Assembly (NCBI GenBank): GCA_041687435.1
Contig: JAWLBX010000024.1
Location: forward strand, 1 to 51,165
Source of the DNA: JACKII01 sp041687435
Lineage (GTDB): Bacteria; Pseudomonadota; Alphaproteobacteria; Bin95
Direction: 5' to 3'
Length of the DNA stretch: 51,165 nucleotides
Of the stretch, positions 1 to 8,560 are shown in pieces. The number at the start of each line of letters is the position of its first letter. The stretch's first letter is position 1. The notes below the pieces were generated by a model. That model worked only from the letters and a program-made list of their open reading frames with translations. It ran no database searches and was not told where the DNA came from. The position numbers and the translations under genes are program-made.

Positions 1-1752
1 GAGAAACTCGCCGAATTCATCCAGGAATGCCGCGCGCTCGGCACCTCCGAAGCGGCGATCGAACAGGCAGAGAAAAAAGGCTACCGCACCGGCCTGGTCG
101 GCGAACACCCCTTTGTCGAGGGGCTGCGCGTGCCAGTCTATGTCGCCAATTTCGTGCTGATGGACTATGGCACCGGCGCGATTTTCGGCTGCCCGGCGCA
201 CGACCAGCGCGACCTGGACTTCGCCCGCAAGTACGATCTCTCGGTCCTGCCGGTGGTGCTGCCGCCGGGGGAGGACCCGGCCACCTTCCAGGTGGGGGAG
301 GAGGCCTATGTCGGCCCGGGCAAGATCTACAACTCCGCTTTCCTGAACGGTCTGGAGGTGGAGGAGGCCAAGCAACAGGTCGGCGAACGCCTGCAGGAAG
401 CCGGCGACGGCGAGCCCACCACCGTTTACCGCCTGCGCGACTGGGGCGTCAGCCGCCAGCGCTATTGGGGCTGCCCGGTGCCCGTGATCCATTGCGAGGC
501 TTGCGGCATCGTGCCGGTGCCAAAGGCGGATTTGCCGGTGCTGCTGCCGGATGACGTGACCTTCGACAAGCCCGGCAACCCGCTGGACCATCATCCCACC
601 TGGAAGACTGTCGATTGTCCCTGCTGCGGCAAGCCCGCCCGGCGCGAGACCGACACGTTCGACACGTTCTGGGAATCGTCCTGGTACTTCCTGCGCTTCT
701 GCGACCCGCACAATGCGGATGCGCCGTTCTCGCGGCAGGCCATCGACTACTGGATGCCGGTGGACCAATATATCGGCGGGGTGGAGCATGCCGTGCTGCA
801 CCTGCTCTATTCCCGCTTTTTCATGCGCGCGCTCAGCGATTGCGGCTATGCCGATATGAAGGAGCCGTTCGCCGGCATGTTCACCCAGGGCATGGTGCTG
901 CACGAAACCTACCGCGCTGCCGATGGCGCCTGGTTGCAGCCGGACCAGGTGGAAACGCGCGATGGCGGCAATTTCAAAATCGGCACCGACCAGGCCGTGA
1001 CCATCGGCCGGTCGGAGAAAATGTCGAAGTCCCGCAAGAACGTGGTCGATCCTGAACAGATCATCGCCTCCTATGGCGCGGATACCGCCCGCTTCTTCAT
1101 GATGAGCGACTCGCCGCCGGAACGCGACCTGGAGTGGACCACCGCCGGTGTGGATGGCGCCTGGCGGTTCCTGAACCGGGTCTGGCGTCTGGTGACGGAG
1201 CCGGCCGTGGCACCGGCGCCGGCCGGGTCGCCGGCTCCCGCAGACTTCTCCGATGCGGCGGTTGCGCTGCGCAAGGCCAGCCACAAGGCGCTGGCCGCGG
1301 TCAGCGACGACCTGGACAAGTTCCATTTCAACGCCGCGGTCGCCCAGATCCGCACGCTCGCCAACGCCATCGGCGATGTAAAAGCGGGGCAGACGGATGA
1401 GCCCGGCATGGCCTGGGCGATGCGCGAGGCGGTGGAATTCCTGATCCAGATGCTGGGCCCGATGATGCCGCATCTGGGCGAGGAAGCCTGGGCCGAACTG
1501 GGGCACAAGACCTATCTGGCCGATACGCCCTGGCCCGTTGCCGATCAGTCCCTGGTGGTGGATGATACCATCACCATCGCCGTGCAGGTGAACGGCAAGA
1601 CCCGCGGCACCATCGACCTGCCGCGCGACTGTCCAAAGGACCGGGCGGAGAAGGCCGCGCTCGAACTGGCAGCGGTGCAACGCGTATTGGACGGCAAGAC
1701 GCCCCAGAAGGTAATCGTCGTGCCGAATCGGATCGTCAATGTGGTGGCTTAG
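1..1752 (+). CDS. leuS: Leucine--tRNA ligase, 3' part
   Basis: Charges tRNA-Leu with leucine in the cytoplasm. The window opens inside the gene, so only the C-terminal 583 residues are present, read in frame 1 from base 1. Visible parts: the end of the CP1 editing domain with GTGAIFGCPAHDQRD (about residues 55-70 of the fragment), a Cys pair CPCCGKPARRETDTFDTFWE, the class I signature KMSKS at bases about 1018-1035, the anticodon-binding domain, and the C-terminal tail ending in VVPNRIVNVVA. The stop lies 14 bases inside the next gene, lptE, so the two are probably translationally coupled. The order leuS-lptE-holA is common in Alphaproteobacteria. Identity is secure; only the missing 5' end is unknown. 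Confidence 0.97.
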   Translation, partial: EKLAEFIQECRALGTSEAAIEQAEKKGYRTGLVGEHPFVEGLRVPVYVANFVLMDYGTGAIFGCPAHDQRDLDFARKYDLSVLPVVLPPGEDPATFQVGEEAYVGPGKIYNSAFLNGLEVEEAKQQVGERLQEAGDGEPTTVYRLRDWGVSRQRYWGCPVPVIHCEACGIVPVPKADLPVLLPDDVTFDKPGNPLDHHPTWKTVDCPCCGKPARRETDTFDTFWESSWYFLRFCDPHNADAPFSRQAIDYWMPVDQYIGGVEHAVLHLLYSRFFMRALSDCGYADMKEPFAGMFTQGMVLHETYRAADGAWLQPDQVETRDGGNFKIGTDQAVTIGRSEKMSKSRKNVVDPEQIIASYGADTARFFMMSDSPPERDLEWTTAGVDGAWRFLNRVWRLVTEPAVAPAPAGSPAPADFSDAAVALRKASHKALAAVSDDLDKFHFNAAVAQIRTLANAIGDVKAGQTDEPGMAWAMREAVEFLIQMLGPMMPHLGEEAWAELGHKTYLADTPWPVADQSLVVDDTITIAVQVNGKTRGTIDLPRDCPKDRAEKAALELAAVQRVLDGKTPQKVIVVPNRIVNVVA

Positions 1753-2248
1753 GCGCCTCGTACTTGCGCTCGGCCTGCTGGCGTTGGCCGGCGGGCAGAG
1801 CGGTTGCGGCTTCCAACCGGTCTATGGCGGCGGGGACGAGCGCGGGGGGGCTGCCAGCGAATTGCGGCACGTCGCCATTGAAACCGTGCCGGACCGGGTC
1901 GGCTACCGGCTCAAATCGGAACTGGAGCGGCTGTTCGGCAATCACGGACAGCAGGCCGAATACCGGTTGGCCATCGATCTGGACACACGTAGCGCGGTGA
2001 CGGCAATCGACAGTGACGACAGCACCCTCCGGCGGAACCTTCGGCTGGTGGCGGCGGTTTCGCTGACCCCGGTGGGCTCGGACCAGCCGGTCTATCAGCG
2101 GACGCTGTTCAGCGACGCCGGCATCGACCAACTGCCGTCCGATTTTGCCACCCTGGTGGCGGAGGATGCGGCGGAACAGCGGGCGGTGGAACGGCTCGCC
2201 CATGATATCCGCCAGCGGCTGGCAGTTTATTTCGCGTCGCAGCGCTAG
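1739..2248 (+). CDS. lptE: LPS-assembly lipoprotein LptE
   Basis: Outer-membrane lipoprotein that plugs the LptD barrel and helps deliver lipopolysaccharide to the cell surface. The 169-residue product starts with a short basic segment and hydrophobic stretch (residues 5-20), then a lipoprotein-type end GQSGC and the family hallmark CGFQPVYGG. The Cys near residue 23 would be lipidated. The rest is the compact alpha/beta LptE fold with a C-terminal helix (AVERLAHDIRQRLAVYF). It overlaps the end of leuS by 14 bases and is followed after 9 bases by holA, so the three read as one operon. The lipobox is slightly atypical (Ser-Gly before Cys, Gln at -3). The length suits the family. Confidence 0.9.
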   Translation: MWWLRRLVLALGLLALAGGQSGCGFQPVYGGGDERGGAASELRHVAIETVPDRVGYRLKSELERLFGNHGQQAEYRLAIDLDTRSAVTAIDSDDSTLRRNLRLVAAVSLTPVGSDQPVYQRTLFSDAGIDQLPSDFATLVAEDAAEQRAVERLAHDIRQRLAVYFASQR

Positions 2249-2257
2249 GCGGCTGCC

Positions 2258-3292
2258 ATGGTCAAGGTTGCCCCACGCAGCACTGCCCGCTTCGTGGCCA
2301 GTCCCCCGGCAGAGGCTGCCGTCGTTCTGATCTATGGCCCCGACCGCGGCCAGATCGGCGAGCTTGCCCAAACCATCGTCAAGGCAGTGGCCCAAGATCC
2401 CACCGATCCCTTCCGTGTTGCCGAATTGGCGCCGGCGGCGATCCAGGACGACCCCGCCCTCTTGGGCGATGAGGCGCGGGCGATGTCGCTTACCGGCGGG
2501 CGGCGGGCGGTGCGGGTGCGCGGCGCGGCCGATGCCCTGACCAAGCATCTCGACTCCTATCTCGACGATCCGTCACCGGATTCGATGATCGTGCTGGAGG
2601 CCGGCGAGTTGCAGGCGCGGTCCTCGCTGCGCAAGCTGGCGGAGAACCATGCACGGGCGGCGGCCATCGCTTGCTATCGCGATGAGGGCGCAGGCCTTGC
2701 CAATCTGGTGACGGACGTGTTGGCGGCCCACAAGGTCCGGATTGCGCCGGATGCGTTGCGCTATGTCACCCAGCAACTGGGCGCGGACCGGCAGGCAAGC
2801 CGCAATGCGCTGGAGAAGCTCGCGCTCTATGCCGGCGATGGCGGCCAGGTCACACTGGAGGATGCCGAGGCCGCGGTTGGCGATATCAGCGGGTCCAACC
2901 TGGACGCGCTGGCCCACGCCGTGGCTGCCGGTCAAAGCGGCGAGGCGCAGAGGCTGGTGCAGAAGCTGTTTGCCGATGGCACCAACCCCGTGCAGGTGCT
3001 GCGCTCGCTAGTTCGCCATTTCAACCGCATTGCCGAGGCGCGCGCCCACGTCGATGCCGGGATGGAGGCGGAGGCGGCGGTGGGCAAGCTGCGTCCGCCG
3101 GTGTACTTCCGGGCCAAGCCCGGCATGGTTGCCGCAGCGCGTGGTTGGAGCACGTCCCGGCTGCAAAACGCATTGGATCGGCTGCTGCAGGCGGAGATCG
3201 ATTGCAAGACGACCGGTATGCCGGCAGATTTGATGTGCGCCCGCGCCGTGCTGGCTTTGAGTGCTGCGGCACCGCGAGACCGCCGACGGTAA
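2258..3292 (+). CDS. holA: DNA polymerase III subunit delta
   Basis: Delta subunit of the clamp loader, which opens the beta sliding clamp during replication. 344 residues, usual for the family. The N-terminal AAA+-like domain shows VVLIYGPDRGQIGELAQTIV (about residues 22-41), a degenerate P-loop as expected for delta. A middle segment with SSLRKLAENHARAAAIACY and a C-terminal helical domain (NALEKLALYAG, then NPVQVLRSLVRHFNRI) follow. It lies third in the leuS-lptE-holA run, starting at an ATG 9 bases after lptE stops. No obvious terminator follows directly; the next 280 bases are AT-richer. Confidence 0.93.
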   Translation: MVKVAPRSTARFVASPPAEAAVVLIYGPDRGQIGELAQTIVKAVAQDPTDPFRVAELAPAAIQDDPALLGDEARAMSLTGGRRAVRVRGAADALTKHLDSYLDDPSPDSMIVLEAGELQARSSLRKLAENHARAAAIACYRDEGAGLANLVTDVLAAHKVRIAPDALRYVTQQLGADRQASRNALEKLALYAGDGGQVTLEDAEAAVGDISGSNLDALAHAVAAGQSGEAQRLVQKLFADGTNPVQVLRSLVRHFNRIAEARAHVDAGMEAEAAVGKLRPPVYFRAKPGMVAAARGWSTSRLQNALDRLLQAEIDCKTTGMPADLMCARAVLALSAAAPRDRRR

Positions 3293-3571
3293 CATCAACA
3301 TACTGATATTTATTCTAAATTCAGTCATTTCTTGAAAACTGTTCATGCATCCCGAGATTTTGGTGGTGGAAGGATGCAGTATTCCGCGGCGATACCTCCA
3401 ATACGTGCGACAGGGGGCAGAAAGGCGATCAGACTACGCGGAACCCGCTGGTTTTATCTCGTTTCTATGTTTCGCCTATTATTGGATTGGATCTGTTGCA
3501 TTCTCCGTTCGCGTCTGATCCGCGCCATTTGGGCCGGGTAGGCACCGAAACGCCATGAGGGAACAAACGAT
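3293..3571. other. Intergenic region before coiled-coil gene pair
   Basis: 279 bases with no convincing gene. The first 70 bases are unusually AT-rich for this genome. A 69-codon open frame (3332-3541) has a hydrophobic stretch but no good ribosome site or recognisable family, so it is not called. The region probably carries the promoter of the two downstream genes. Confidence 0.5.
3440..3463 (+). promoter_or_regulatory. Possible EcfG-type general stress promoter
   Basis: GGAAC at 3440-3444 and CGTT at 3460-3463 resemble the -35 and -10 boxes known for EcfG/SigT promoters of Alphaproteobacteria. The spacer is 15 bases, one short of the usual 16-17, so the match is imperfect. It lies about 110 bases upstream of a coiled-coil protein pair that looks stress related. 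A second, weaker candidate is an RpoH-like CTTGAA at 3331-3336. Low confidence without transcript data. Confidence 0.25.
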
Positions 3572-3883
3572 ATGCCTGATAAGCAACTGTACACCGACAA
3601 AGAGAAACAAGCCTATGCCGAACGGCTTCAGGCAGAGATCGACAGCTGGAACGCGGATATCAACAAACTTCGCGCCAAGGCCAAACTCGCCAGCGCCGAA
3701 TCTCAGCGGAAATACCAGGAAGAGATTGAGCGGATCGAGGAGAGGCGCGATGCGCTGGAAGCCCAGTTCGCGGAACTGAAGACTGCGAAGGCCGACGCTT
3801 GGGATGACCTTGTTCAAGGGGTCGAACGCGCCTGGCGCGACATGAGCGAGGCGATGAAGAAAGCCGCCGGCCGGTTCCAATAA
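3572..3883 (+). CDS. Small cytosolic coiled-coil protein, stress-like
   Basis: Unknown function. The 103-residue product is highly charged and almost entirely helical, with heptad-like Lys/Glu/Ala patterning (for example QRKYQEEIERIEERRDALEA, about residues 49-68) and no signal peptide or membrane segment. It ends with AWDDLVQGVERAWRDMSEAM. In composition it resembles small coiled-coil proteins annotated as an sll1863-like stress family; that link is from memory and not tested. The next gene, 19 bases downstream, encodes a secreted protein whose C-terminal half has the same pattern (RNELGEQYGALE...AWDDL), so the two look like duplicated partners in one transcript. Confidence 0.75.
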   Translation: MPDKQLYTDKEKQAYAERLQAEIDSWNADINKLRAKAKLASAESQRKYQEEIERIEERRDALEAQFAELKTAKADAWDDLVQGVERAWRDMSEAMKKAAGRFQ

Positions 3884-3902
3884 ACGGAAGGATGACCAAC
3901 AC

Positions 3903-4427
3903 ATGACGATATCTCGTACCCTTGCCGGGGCTGTTGCCTTGGCTCTCGTCGCCGCGGCCCAAAGCCCGGCTCTGGCCGAAGGCGCGGCTGGCAAAACCTC
4001 GGGTTCGGAGGACAGGACCGCCGTGGACCAGGTTTGGTCCGGCATTTCCAAGACCGTTAGCGGCGTCGGTACCTATACGGCCCGGCAACGGGACAAGGCC
4101 GAGGCCGAGGCCAAGGAGGCCATGGCCGCGATCGACGAACAGATCGAAGGCGCCGAACAGACGATGCGCGAGCAATGGGCCTCGTTGTCGGAAAGCACCA
4201 GGGAACAGTACCGCAAGCGGCTGCAAGACCTGCGCCATGCCCGCAATGAACTGGGCGAGCAATACGGCGCGCTAGAAAACAGCACCGACCAGGCTTGGGA
4301 TGACCTGGCCGACGCGTTCTCCGAGGCCGGCAGCAACTTGGAACAGGTCTGGCGGGATTTCTACGGCGACCGGGGCACGGATCAGGACGGCGGCAGCGGT
4401 GCCGGCGAGAAAAAATCGCAAAACTGA
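3903..4427 (+). CDS. Secreted coiled-coil protein, paralogue of upstream gene
   Basis: Unknown function. 174 residues with a clear Sec signal peptide (basic start, hydrophobic LAGAVALALVAAAQ, likely cleavage after ALA near residue 25), then a charged helical region rich in Ala, Glu, Gln and Arg (about residues 60-145) and a hydrophilic Gly/Asp tail. The segment RHARNELGEQYGALENSTD followed by AWDDL mirrors RDALEAQFAELKTAKAD followed by AWDDL in the upstream 103-residue protein. This suggests a cytosolic and a periplasmic version of one coiled-coil module. There are no cysteines and no transmembrane anchor beyond the signal peptide. Confidence 0.75.
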   Translation: MTISRTLAGAVALALVAAAQSPALAEGAAGKTSGSEDRTAVDQVWSGISKTVSGVGTYTARQRDKAEAEAKEAMAAIDEQIEGAEQTMREQWASLSESTREQYRKRLQDLRHARNELGEQYGALENSTDQAWDDLADAFSEAGSNLEQVWRDFYGDRGTDQDGGSGAGEKKSQN

Positions 4428-4593
4428 CGGCCAAGGGGGCCGCATCGGCGGCTTGAAGCCTTAAGGCCATTCCACCCCGAACCGAAGCCCGCCGGTTGAG
4501 GGTGGAACGATTCTGGGAAATGGGTTAGCCTTTAGTTCAATGTGCCCGATCGGGCATTTCTCACACGACCGGACTTTGAGGAGTTGGCATCGC

Positions 4594-6261
4594 ATGAGCG
4601 AAGCGCGGAACATTGCAACGGCGAGCAGGAGGCCGTCGGAGGTTGATGTCGTCGTCGTGGGCGCGGGGTTCTCCGGCCTCTATCTGATCGCCAGGCTGCG
4701 CGAATTGGGGGTGTCGTTCCGGGTGTTCGAGGCGGGTAGCGGGGTCGGCGGCACCTGGTACTGGAACCGATATCCGGGTGCGCGATGCGACGTGGAAAGC
4801 ATGCAGTACTCCTATTCCTGGGACCCGGAGCTGGAACAGGAATGGCGCTGGAGCGAGACATTCGCACCGCAGCCGGAGATTCTGGAATACGCCAACCACG
4901 TCGCCGACCGTCATGACCTGCGCCCGCATATCGAGTTCGATACCCGCGTGGAGGCAGCGGCCTTCGACGAAGCATCGAAACGGTGGAGCGTCGAGACCAG
5001 CCAGGGCGAGACGGTTTCCGCCCGGTTCTGCATCATGGCGACCGGTTGCCTGTCCTCCCCTCGCGCGCCGGATATCAAGGGCGCAGACAGCTTCGGCGGG
5101 CCGACCTATCACACTGGCGAGTGGCCGCACGAAGGTGTGGACTTCTCCGGCAAGCGGGTTGCCGTGATCGGCACCGGATCTTCCGCCATTCAGGCGATTC
5201 CGGTCATTGCGGAGCAGGCCAAGCATCTGACCGTATTCCAGCGCACGCCGAATTACTCCATTCCGGCCCGTACCAAGCCGATGTCGCCGGAGTACGAGCG
5301 TGATTGGAAGGAGAACTACCAGGAACGGCGCGAGATCATGCGCCATACCCGCGTCGGCAATTTCTTCGACCAGTCCGATCTTTCCGCGACAGAGGTATCT
5401 GAGGAAGAACGCCGCCGGATTTTCGAGGACCGATGGGCCGTCGGCGGGACGCGGTTCATGTCGTCCTTCAAGGATATCGCCACCAACCAGGCCGCGAACG
5501 ACGCAACGGCTGAATTTGTGCGCGAGAAGATCCGCGGGATCGTCAAGGATCCGGAAACCGCTGAGATTCTGGTGGCCAAGGACTATCCCATCGGCACCAA
5601 GCGCATCTGCGCCGACAGCGGCTATTTCGAGACATTCAACCGGGACAATGTCCGGCTGGTCGATATCAACCGCAACCCGATCCATGAAATCACGTCCAGG
5701 GGTGTGTTGGCGGGCGAGGAGGAGCACGAATTCGACGCCATCGTATTCGCGACTGGCTTCGACGCCATGACGGGCACCCTGCTGAAGATCGATATCAAGG
5801 GGCGGAACGGGCTGACCCTGAACGAGAAATGGGAGGCCGGACCGCGCACCTATCTGGGCCTGATGACTGCGGGTTTCCCAAACATGTTCATGATCACCGG
5901 CCCGGGCAGCCCCTCCGTCCTTTCCAACATGATGGTCTCGATCGAACAGCACGTTGATTGGGTCACTGACTGCCTCGCCTATCTGCGCAAGCACGGCATC
6001 GCCGCAATGGAGGCCGATTTGGCCGCCGAGGATGCCTGGGTCGAGCACGGCAACGAGGTCGCTCACAAAACGCTCTATCCCAAGGCGGCGAGCTGGTACA
6101 TGGGCGCGAATGTGCCGGGGAAGCCGCGGGTGTTCATGCCTTATATCGGCGGCGTCGGTGCCTACCGCGTGAAATGCGATGACGTGGCGGCGAATGGGTA
6201 TGACGGTTTCCGTCTGGAGCCGGAAGGCAGTAAAGCTGCCGCAAGCCAGGCAGCGGAATAG
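4594..6261 (+). CDS. Baeyer-Villiger flavin monooxygenase 1
   Basis: Predicted type I Baeyer-Villiger monooxygenase that uses FAD, NADPH and O2 to insert oxygen next to a ketone, giving an ester or lactone. 555 residues. FAD-binding GAGFSG is near residue 20, followed by GGTWYWNRYPGARCD, typical of cyclohexanone-monooxygenase relatives. The BVMO fingerprint FxGxxxHxxxWP is present as FGGPTYHTGEWP near residue 170, and the NADPH Rossmann motif GTGSSAIQ near 192. The ATG at 4594 is chosen because GAGGAG lies about 10 bases upstream; an earlier in-frame ATG at 4540 lacks such a site. A strong terminator follows (6315-6350), so it is transcribed apart from the importer ATPases. The exact ketone is unknown. 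Confidence 0.9.
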   Translation: MSEARNIATASRRPSEVDVVVVGAGFSGLYLIARLRELGVSFRVFEAGSGVGGTWYWNRYPGARCDVESMQYSYSWDPELEQEWRWSETFAPQPEILEYANHVADRHDLRPHIEFDTRVEAAAFDEASKRWSVETSQGETVSARFCIMATGCLSSPRAPDIKGADSFGGPTYHTGEWPHEGVDFSGKRVAVIGTGSSAIQAIPVIAEQAKHLTVFQRTPNYSIPARTKPMSPEYERDWKENYQERREIMRHTRVGNFFDQSDLSATEVSEEERRRIFEDRWAVGGTRFMSSFKDIATNQAANDATAEFVREKIRGIVKDPETAEILVAKDYPIGTKRICADSGYFETFNRDNVRLVDINRNPIHEITSRGVLAGEEEHEFDAIVFATGFDAMTGTLLKIDIKGRNGLTLNEKWEAGPRTYLGLMTAGFPNMFMITGPGSPSVLSNMMVSIEQHVDWVTDCLAYLRKHGIAAMEADLAAEDAWVEHGNEVAHKTLYPKAASWYMGANVPGKPRVFMPYIGGVGAYRVKCDDVAANGYDGFRLEPEGSKAAASQAAE

Positions 6262-6314
6262 CGCGCTTGCGCTGCCGTTCGGCCATCCCACCGGACTGTT
6301 ACAGAGTGTCGATC

Positions 6315-6350
6315 AAAGCCCCCGCGCTGAACCCTGCGCGGGGGCTTTTT
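6315..6350 (+). terminator. Rho-independent terminator after BVMO 1
   Basis: A perfect 13-bp stem (6315-6327 with 6336-6348, AAAGCCCCCGCGC and its complement) with an 8-base loop, ending in a run of five T. It ends the BVMO 1 transcript ahead of the importer ATPase genes. Confidence 0.92.
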
Positions 6351-6479
6351 CCGTTTGGATTTCCGAACGGTTGCGATCAGAATTTAATGCTGAATCAGCC
6401 GAGACAGTCTGGACCTGCGCAATCGAATTGGCTCACAATAGCGGCTAATTACAATCATAAAGACTGAAGGGAACGCTTG

Positions 6480-7460
6480 ATGTCCGAACCGGTTTTATCC
6501 GTAGAAGACTTGGTCGTGCGCTTTCATTTAAAGCGCGGCACTCTGACGGCGGTGGACGGCCTGTCATTTGAAGTGAACAAGCGCGAAACGTTCGGACTTG
6601 TCGGCGAAAGCGGGTCGGGGAAATCCGTGACGGCCAGGGCGATCATGCGCCTGCTTCCAAGCCCGCCGGCCAATGTCAGCGCCACGCGCGTCAGTATCGA
6701 TAATCAGAACATCTATGAACTGGATGACGAGGAGATCCGGAGTATCCGCGGGCGAAAGATCGCGATGGTGTTTCAGGAGCCGATGAGCGCGTTGAACCCG
6801 GTCTATTCCGTCGGTGCGCAAATTGGTGACGTGCTGCGCACCAATCTCGGCATGAACAAGGTAGAGGCGCGAGAGCGGACTATCGAACTGCTGGAATTGG
6901 TCGGCATCCCGTCCGCCCGCGGCCGGGTCGATAATTACGTACATGAGTTTTCCGGCGGCATGCGCCAGCGCGTGATGCTGGCGATGGCGTTGTCCTGCAA
7001 CCCGACCTTCCTGATTGCGGACGAGCCGACGACGGCGCTGGATGTGACCATTCAGGCGACGATTCTGGAGCTGATCAGTTCCATGATCGACCGGTTCGAC
7101 ATGTCTTTGCTGTTCATCACCCACAATCTGGGCGTCGTCGCTCACGCTTGCGACCGCATCGGCGTCATGTATGCCTCGCACTTGGTGGAACTGGGGGAGA
7201 AGCGGGAAATTTTCCGCAATCCGATGCATCCCTACACCGTCGGATTGCTGAATTCGATTCCGCGCATGGACCAGCAGACCAAGTACCTGACGCCGATCGA
7301 AGGGTCCGTTTGTAACATGATGGACCCGCCAACCGGCTGCAAGTTTAACCCGCGCTGCCAGCATGCGATGGATATCTGCCGCCGCGAAATTCCAAAATTC
7401 CGTGAGGTGGCGCCCGGGCACTGGGCCGCCTGCCACCTGAACGACCAGGCCGCCGTCTGA
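6480..7460 (+). CDS. Peptide/opine ABC importer ATPase, OppD/DppD type
   Basis: One of two ATPases that power an SBP-family-5 importer at the inner membrane. 326 residues. Walker A GESGSGKS is near residue 40, the Q-loop VFQEPMSALNP near 98, the ABC signature FSGGMRQR near 159, Walker B LIADEPTTALD near 178, and the H-loop ITHN near 213. A C-terminal oligopeptide-transporter domain has the usual Cys-containing segment CKFNPRCQHAMDIC. The ATG at 6480 is preferred over the TTG just before it; GAAGGG lies upstream. The second ATPase follows 38 bases later. The permeases and binding protein lie on the opposite strand and converge on this pair. Confidence 0.92.
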   Translation: MSEPVLSVEDLVVRFHLKRGTLTAVDGLSFEVNKRETFGLVGESGSGKSVTARAIMRLLPSPPANVSATRVSIDNQNIYELDDEEIRSIRGRKIAMVFQEPMSALNPVYSVGAQIGDVLRTNLGMNKVEARERTIELLELVGIPSARGRVDNYVHEFSGGMRQRVMLAMALSCNPTFLIADEPTTALDVTIQATILELISSMIDRFDMSLLFITHNLGVVAHACDRIGVMYASHLVELGEKREIFRNPMHPYTVGLLNSIPRMDQQTKYLTPIEGSVCNMMDPPTGCKFNPRCQHAMDICRREIPKFREVAPGHWAACHLNDQAAV

Positions 7461-7498
7461 ACCCTCTCGATCCCTTCGTGATAAAGGAGCCTACGCCC

Positions 7499-8476
7499 GT
7501 GAGCGCTGCGCTGTTGGAGGTCGAGAACCTCACCAAGTATTTCACCCTGAACGGCGACATGGTCTCGCGTCTGGCCGGCAAGACGCAAACGCTGAAAGCC
7601 GTGGACGATATCAGCTTCGAAATCCGCGCCGGCGAAACCCTGGGGCTGGTGGGGGAAAGCGGCTGCGGCAAGTCCACGACCGGCCGCCTCATCACCCGCC
7701 TGATTGAGCCGACCAGTGGCCATATCCGCCTGAAGGGCGAGGATATGCTGGCCTTCGACAACCGCCGCATGCAGGCGGTCCGCAAGCAGGTGCAACTGGT
7801 CTTCCAAGACCCGTATTCCTCGTTGAACCCGCGCAAGACCGTCATGCAGATCCTGGCCCGGCCGTTGGAGCTGCATGGCCTGGCGAATGATTGGCGCAGC
7901 AAGCGCGAGCGGGTGCTGGAGTTGCTGAACCTTGTCGGGCTTGGCTTGGAGCATGTGGACCGCTACCCGCACGAATTTTCTGGCGGCCAGCGCCAGCGCA
8001 TCGCTATCGCGCGGGCCCTGTCGGTCGATCCGGAGCTGGTGATCGGAGACGAGCCCGTTTCGGCGCTGGATGTTTCCGTGCAGGCGCAAATTCTGAACCT
8101 GTTCCGCGAGTTGCAGGAAAAATTTTCACTCACCTACCTGTTCATCGCGCATGACCTGAGCGTTGTCCGCCATATCTCGGACCGGGTCGCAGTCATGTAT
8201 GTTGGCAAGATCGTCGAGACCGGGCCGGTGGAGGAGATATTCGCGCGCCCGCAACACCCCTACACCAATGCGCTGATGGCGGCGGTGCCGGAGGCCGATC
8301 CGGATAAACCTGCGCCCAGGTTGACCTTGCAGGGCGAAATCGCGACGCCGATCAATCCGCCACCCGGCTGCCGGCTCTGCAAGCGGTGCCCGATCGCGAC
8401 GCCGAACTGCGAGACCGACCCGCCGCCACTGCGGGAAATCGCCCCGGATCATTACGTGGCCTGCCACAACGTCTGA
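7499..8476 (+). CDS. Peptide/opine ABC importer ATPase, OppF/DppF type
   Basis: Second ATPase of the same importer. 325 residues from the GTG at 7499, chosen because AAAGGAG (7483-7489) sits 9 bases upstream; a GTG at 7478 would add seven residues but has no such site. Walker A GESGCGKS, Q-loop VFQDPYSSLNP, signature FSGGQRQR, Walker B VIGDEPVSALD and H-loop IAHD are all intact. The C-terminal tail has CRLCKRCPIATPNC, standard for the oligopeptide ATPase tail. It is co-transcribed with the preceding ATPase and followed by a terminator shared with the convergent permease genes. Confidence 0.92.
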   Translation: MSAALLEVENLTKYFTLNGDMVSRLAGKTQTLKAVDDISFEIRAGETLGLVGESGCGKSTTGRLITRLIEPTSGHIRLKGEDMLAFDNRRMQAVRKQVQLVFQDPYSSLNPRKTVMQILARPLELHGLANDWRSKRERVLELLNLVGLGLEHVDRYPHEFSGGQRQRIAIARALSVDPELVIGDEPVSALDVSVQAQILNLFRELQEKFSLTYLFIAHDLSVVRHISDRVAVMYVGKIVETGPVEEIFARPQHPYTNALMAAVPEADPDKPAPRLTLQGEIATPINPPPGCRLCKRCPIATPNCETDPPPLREIAPDHYVACHNV

Positions 8477-8503
8477 GCCGGGCAATGGCTGCACGGCAGC
8501 AAC

Positions 8504-8537
8504 AAAAAGGGCGGGGCCATCGCGGCTCCGCCCTTTT
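8504..8537. terminator. Bidirectional terminator between converging importer genes
   Basis: A 14-bp stem with one G-T wobble (8505-8518 with 8524-8537) around a 5-base loop, with A-rich and T-rich flanks, so it can end transcription from both strands. It sits between the ATPase genes (plus) and the permease genes (minus). Confidence 0.85.
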
Positions 8538-8560
8538 CGTTAATTTGACTGCAGAAGCCG

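Noticed and set aside
3331..3356. RpoH-like heat-shock promoter (CTTGAA and CCCGAG)
   Set aside because: The -10 half departs from the CCCCAT-type consensus; noted only as a weaker alternative to the EcfG-like site.
3332..3541. 69-codon frame with a hydrophobic stretch upstream of the coiled-coil pair
   Set aside because: No ribosome site, no family resemblance, and it overlaps the likely promoter region.
4561..6291. 576-codon open frame on the minus strand opposite BVMO 1
   Set aside because: BVMO 1 has every family motif; the antisense product has none and its composition is typical of a shadow frame.
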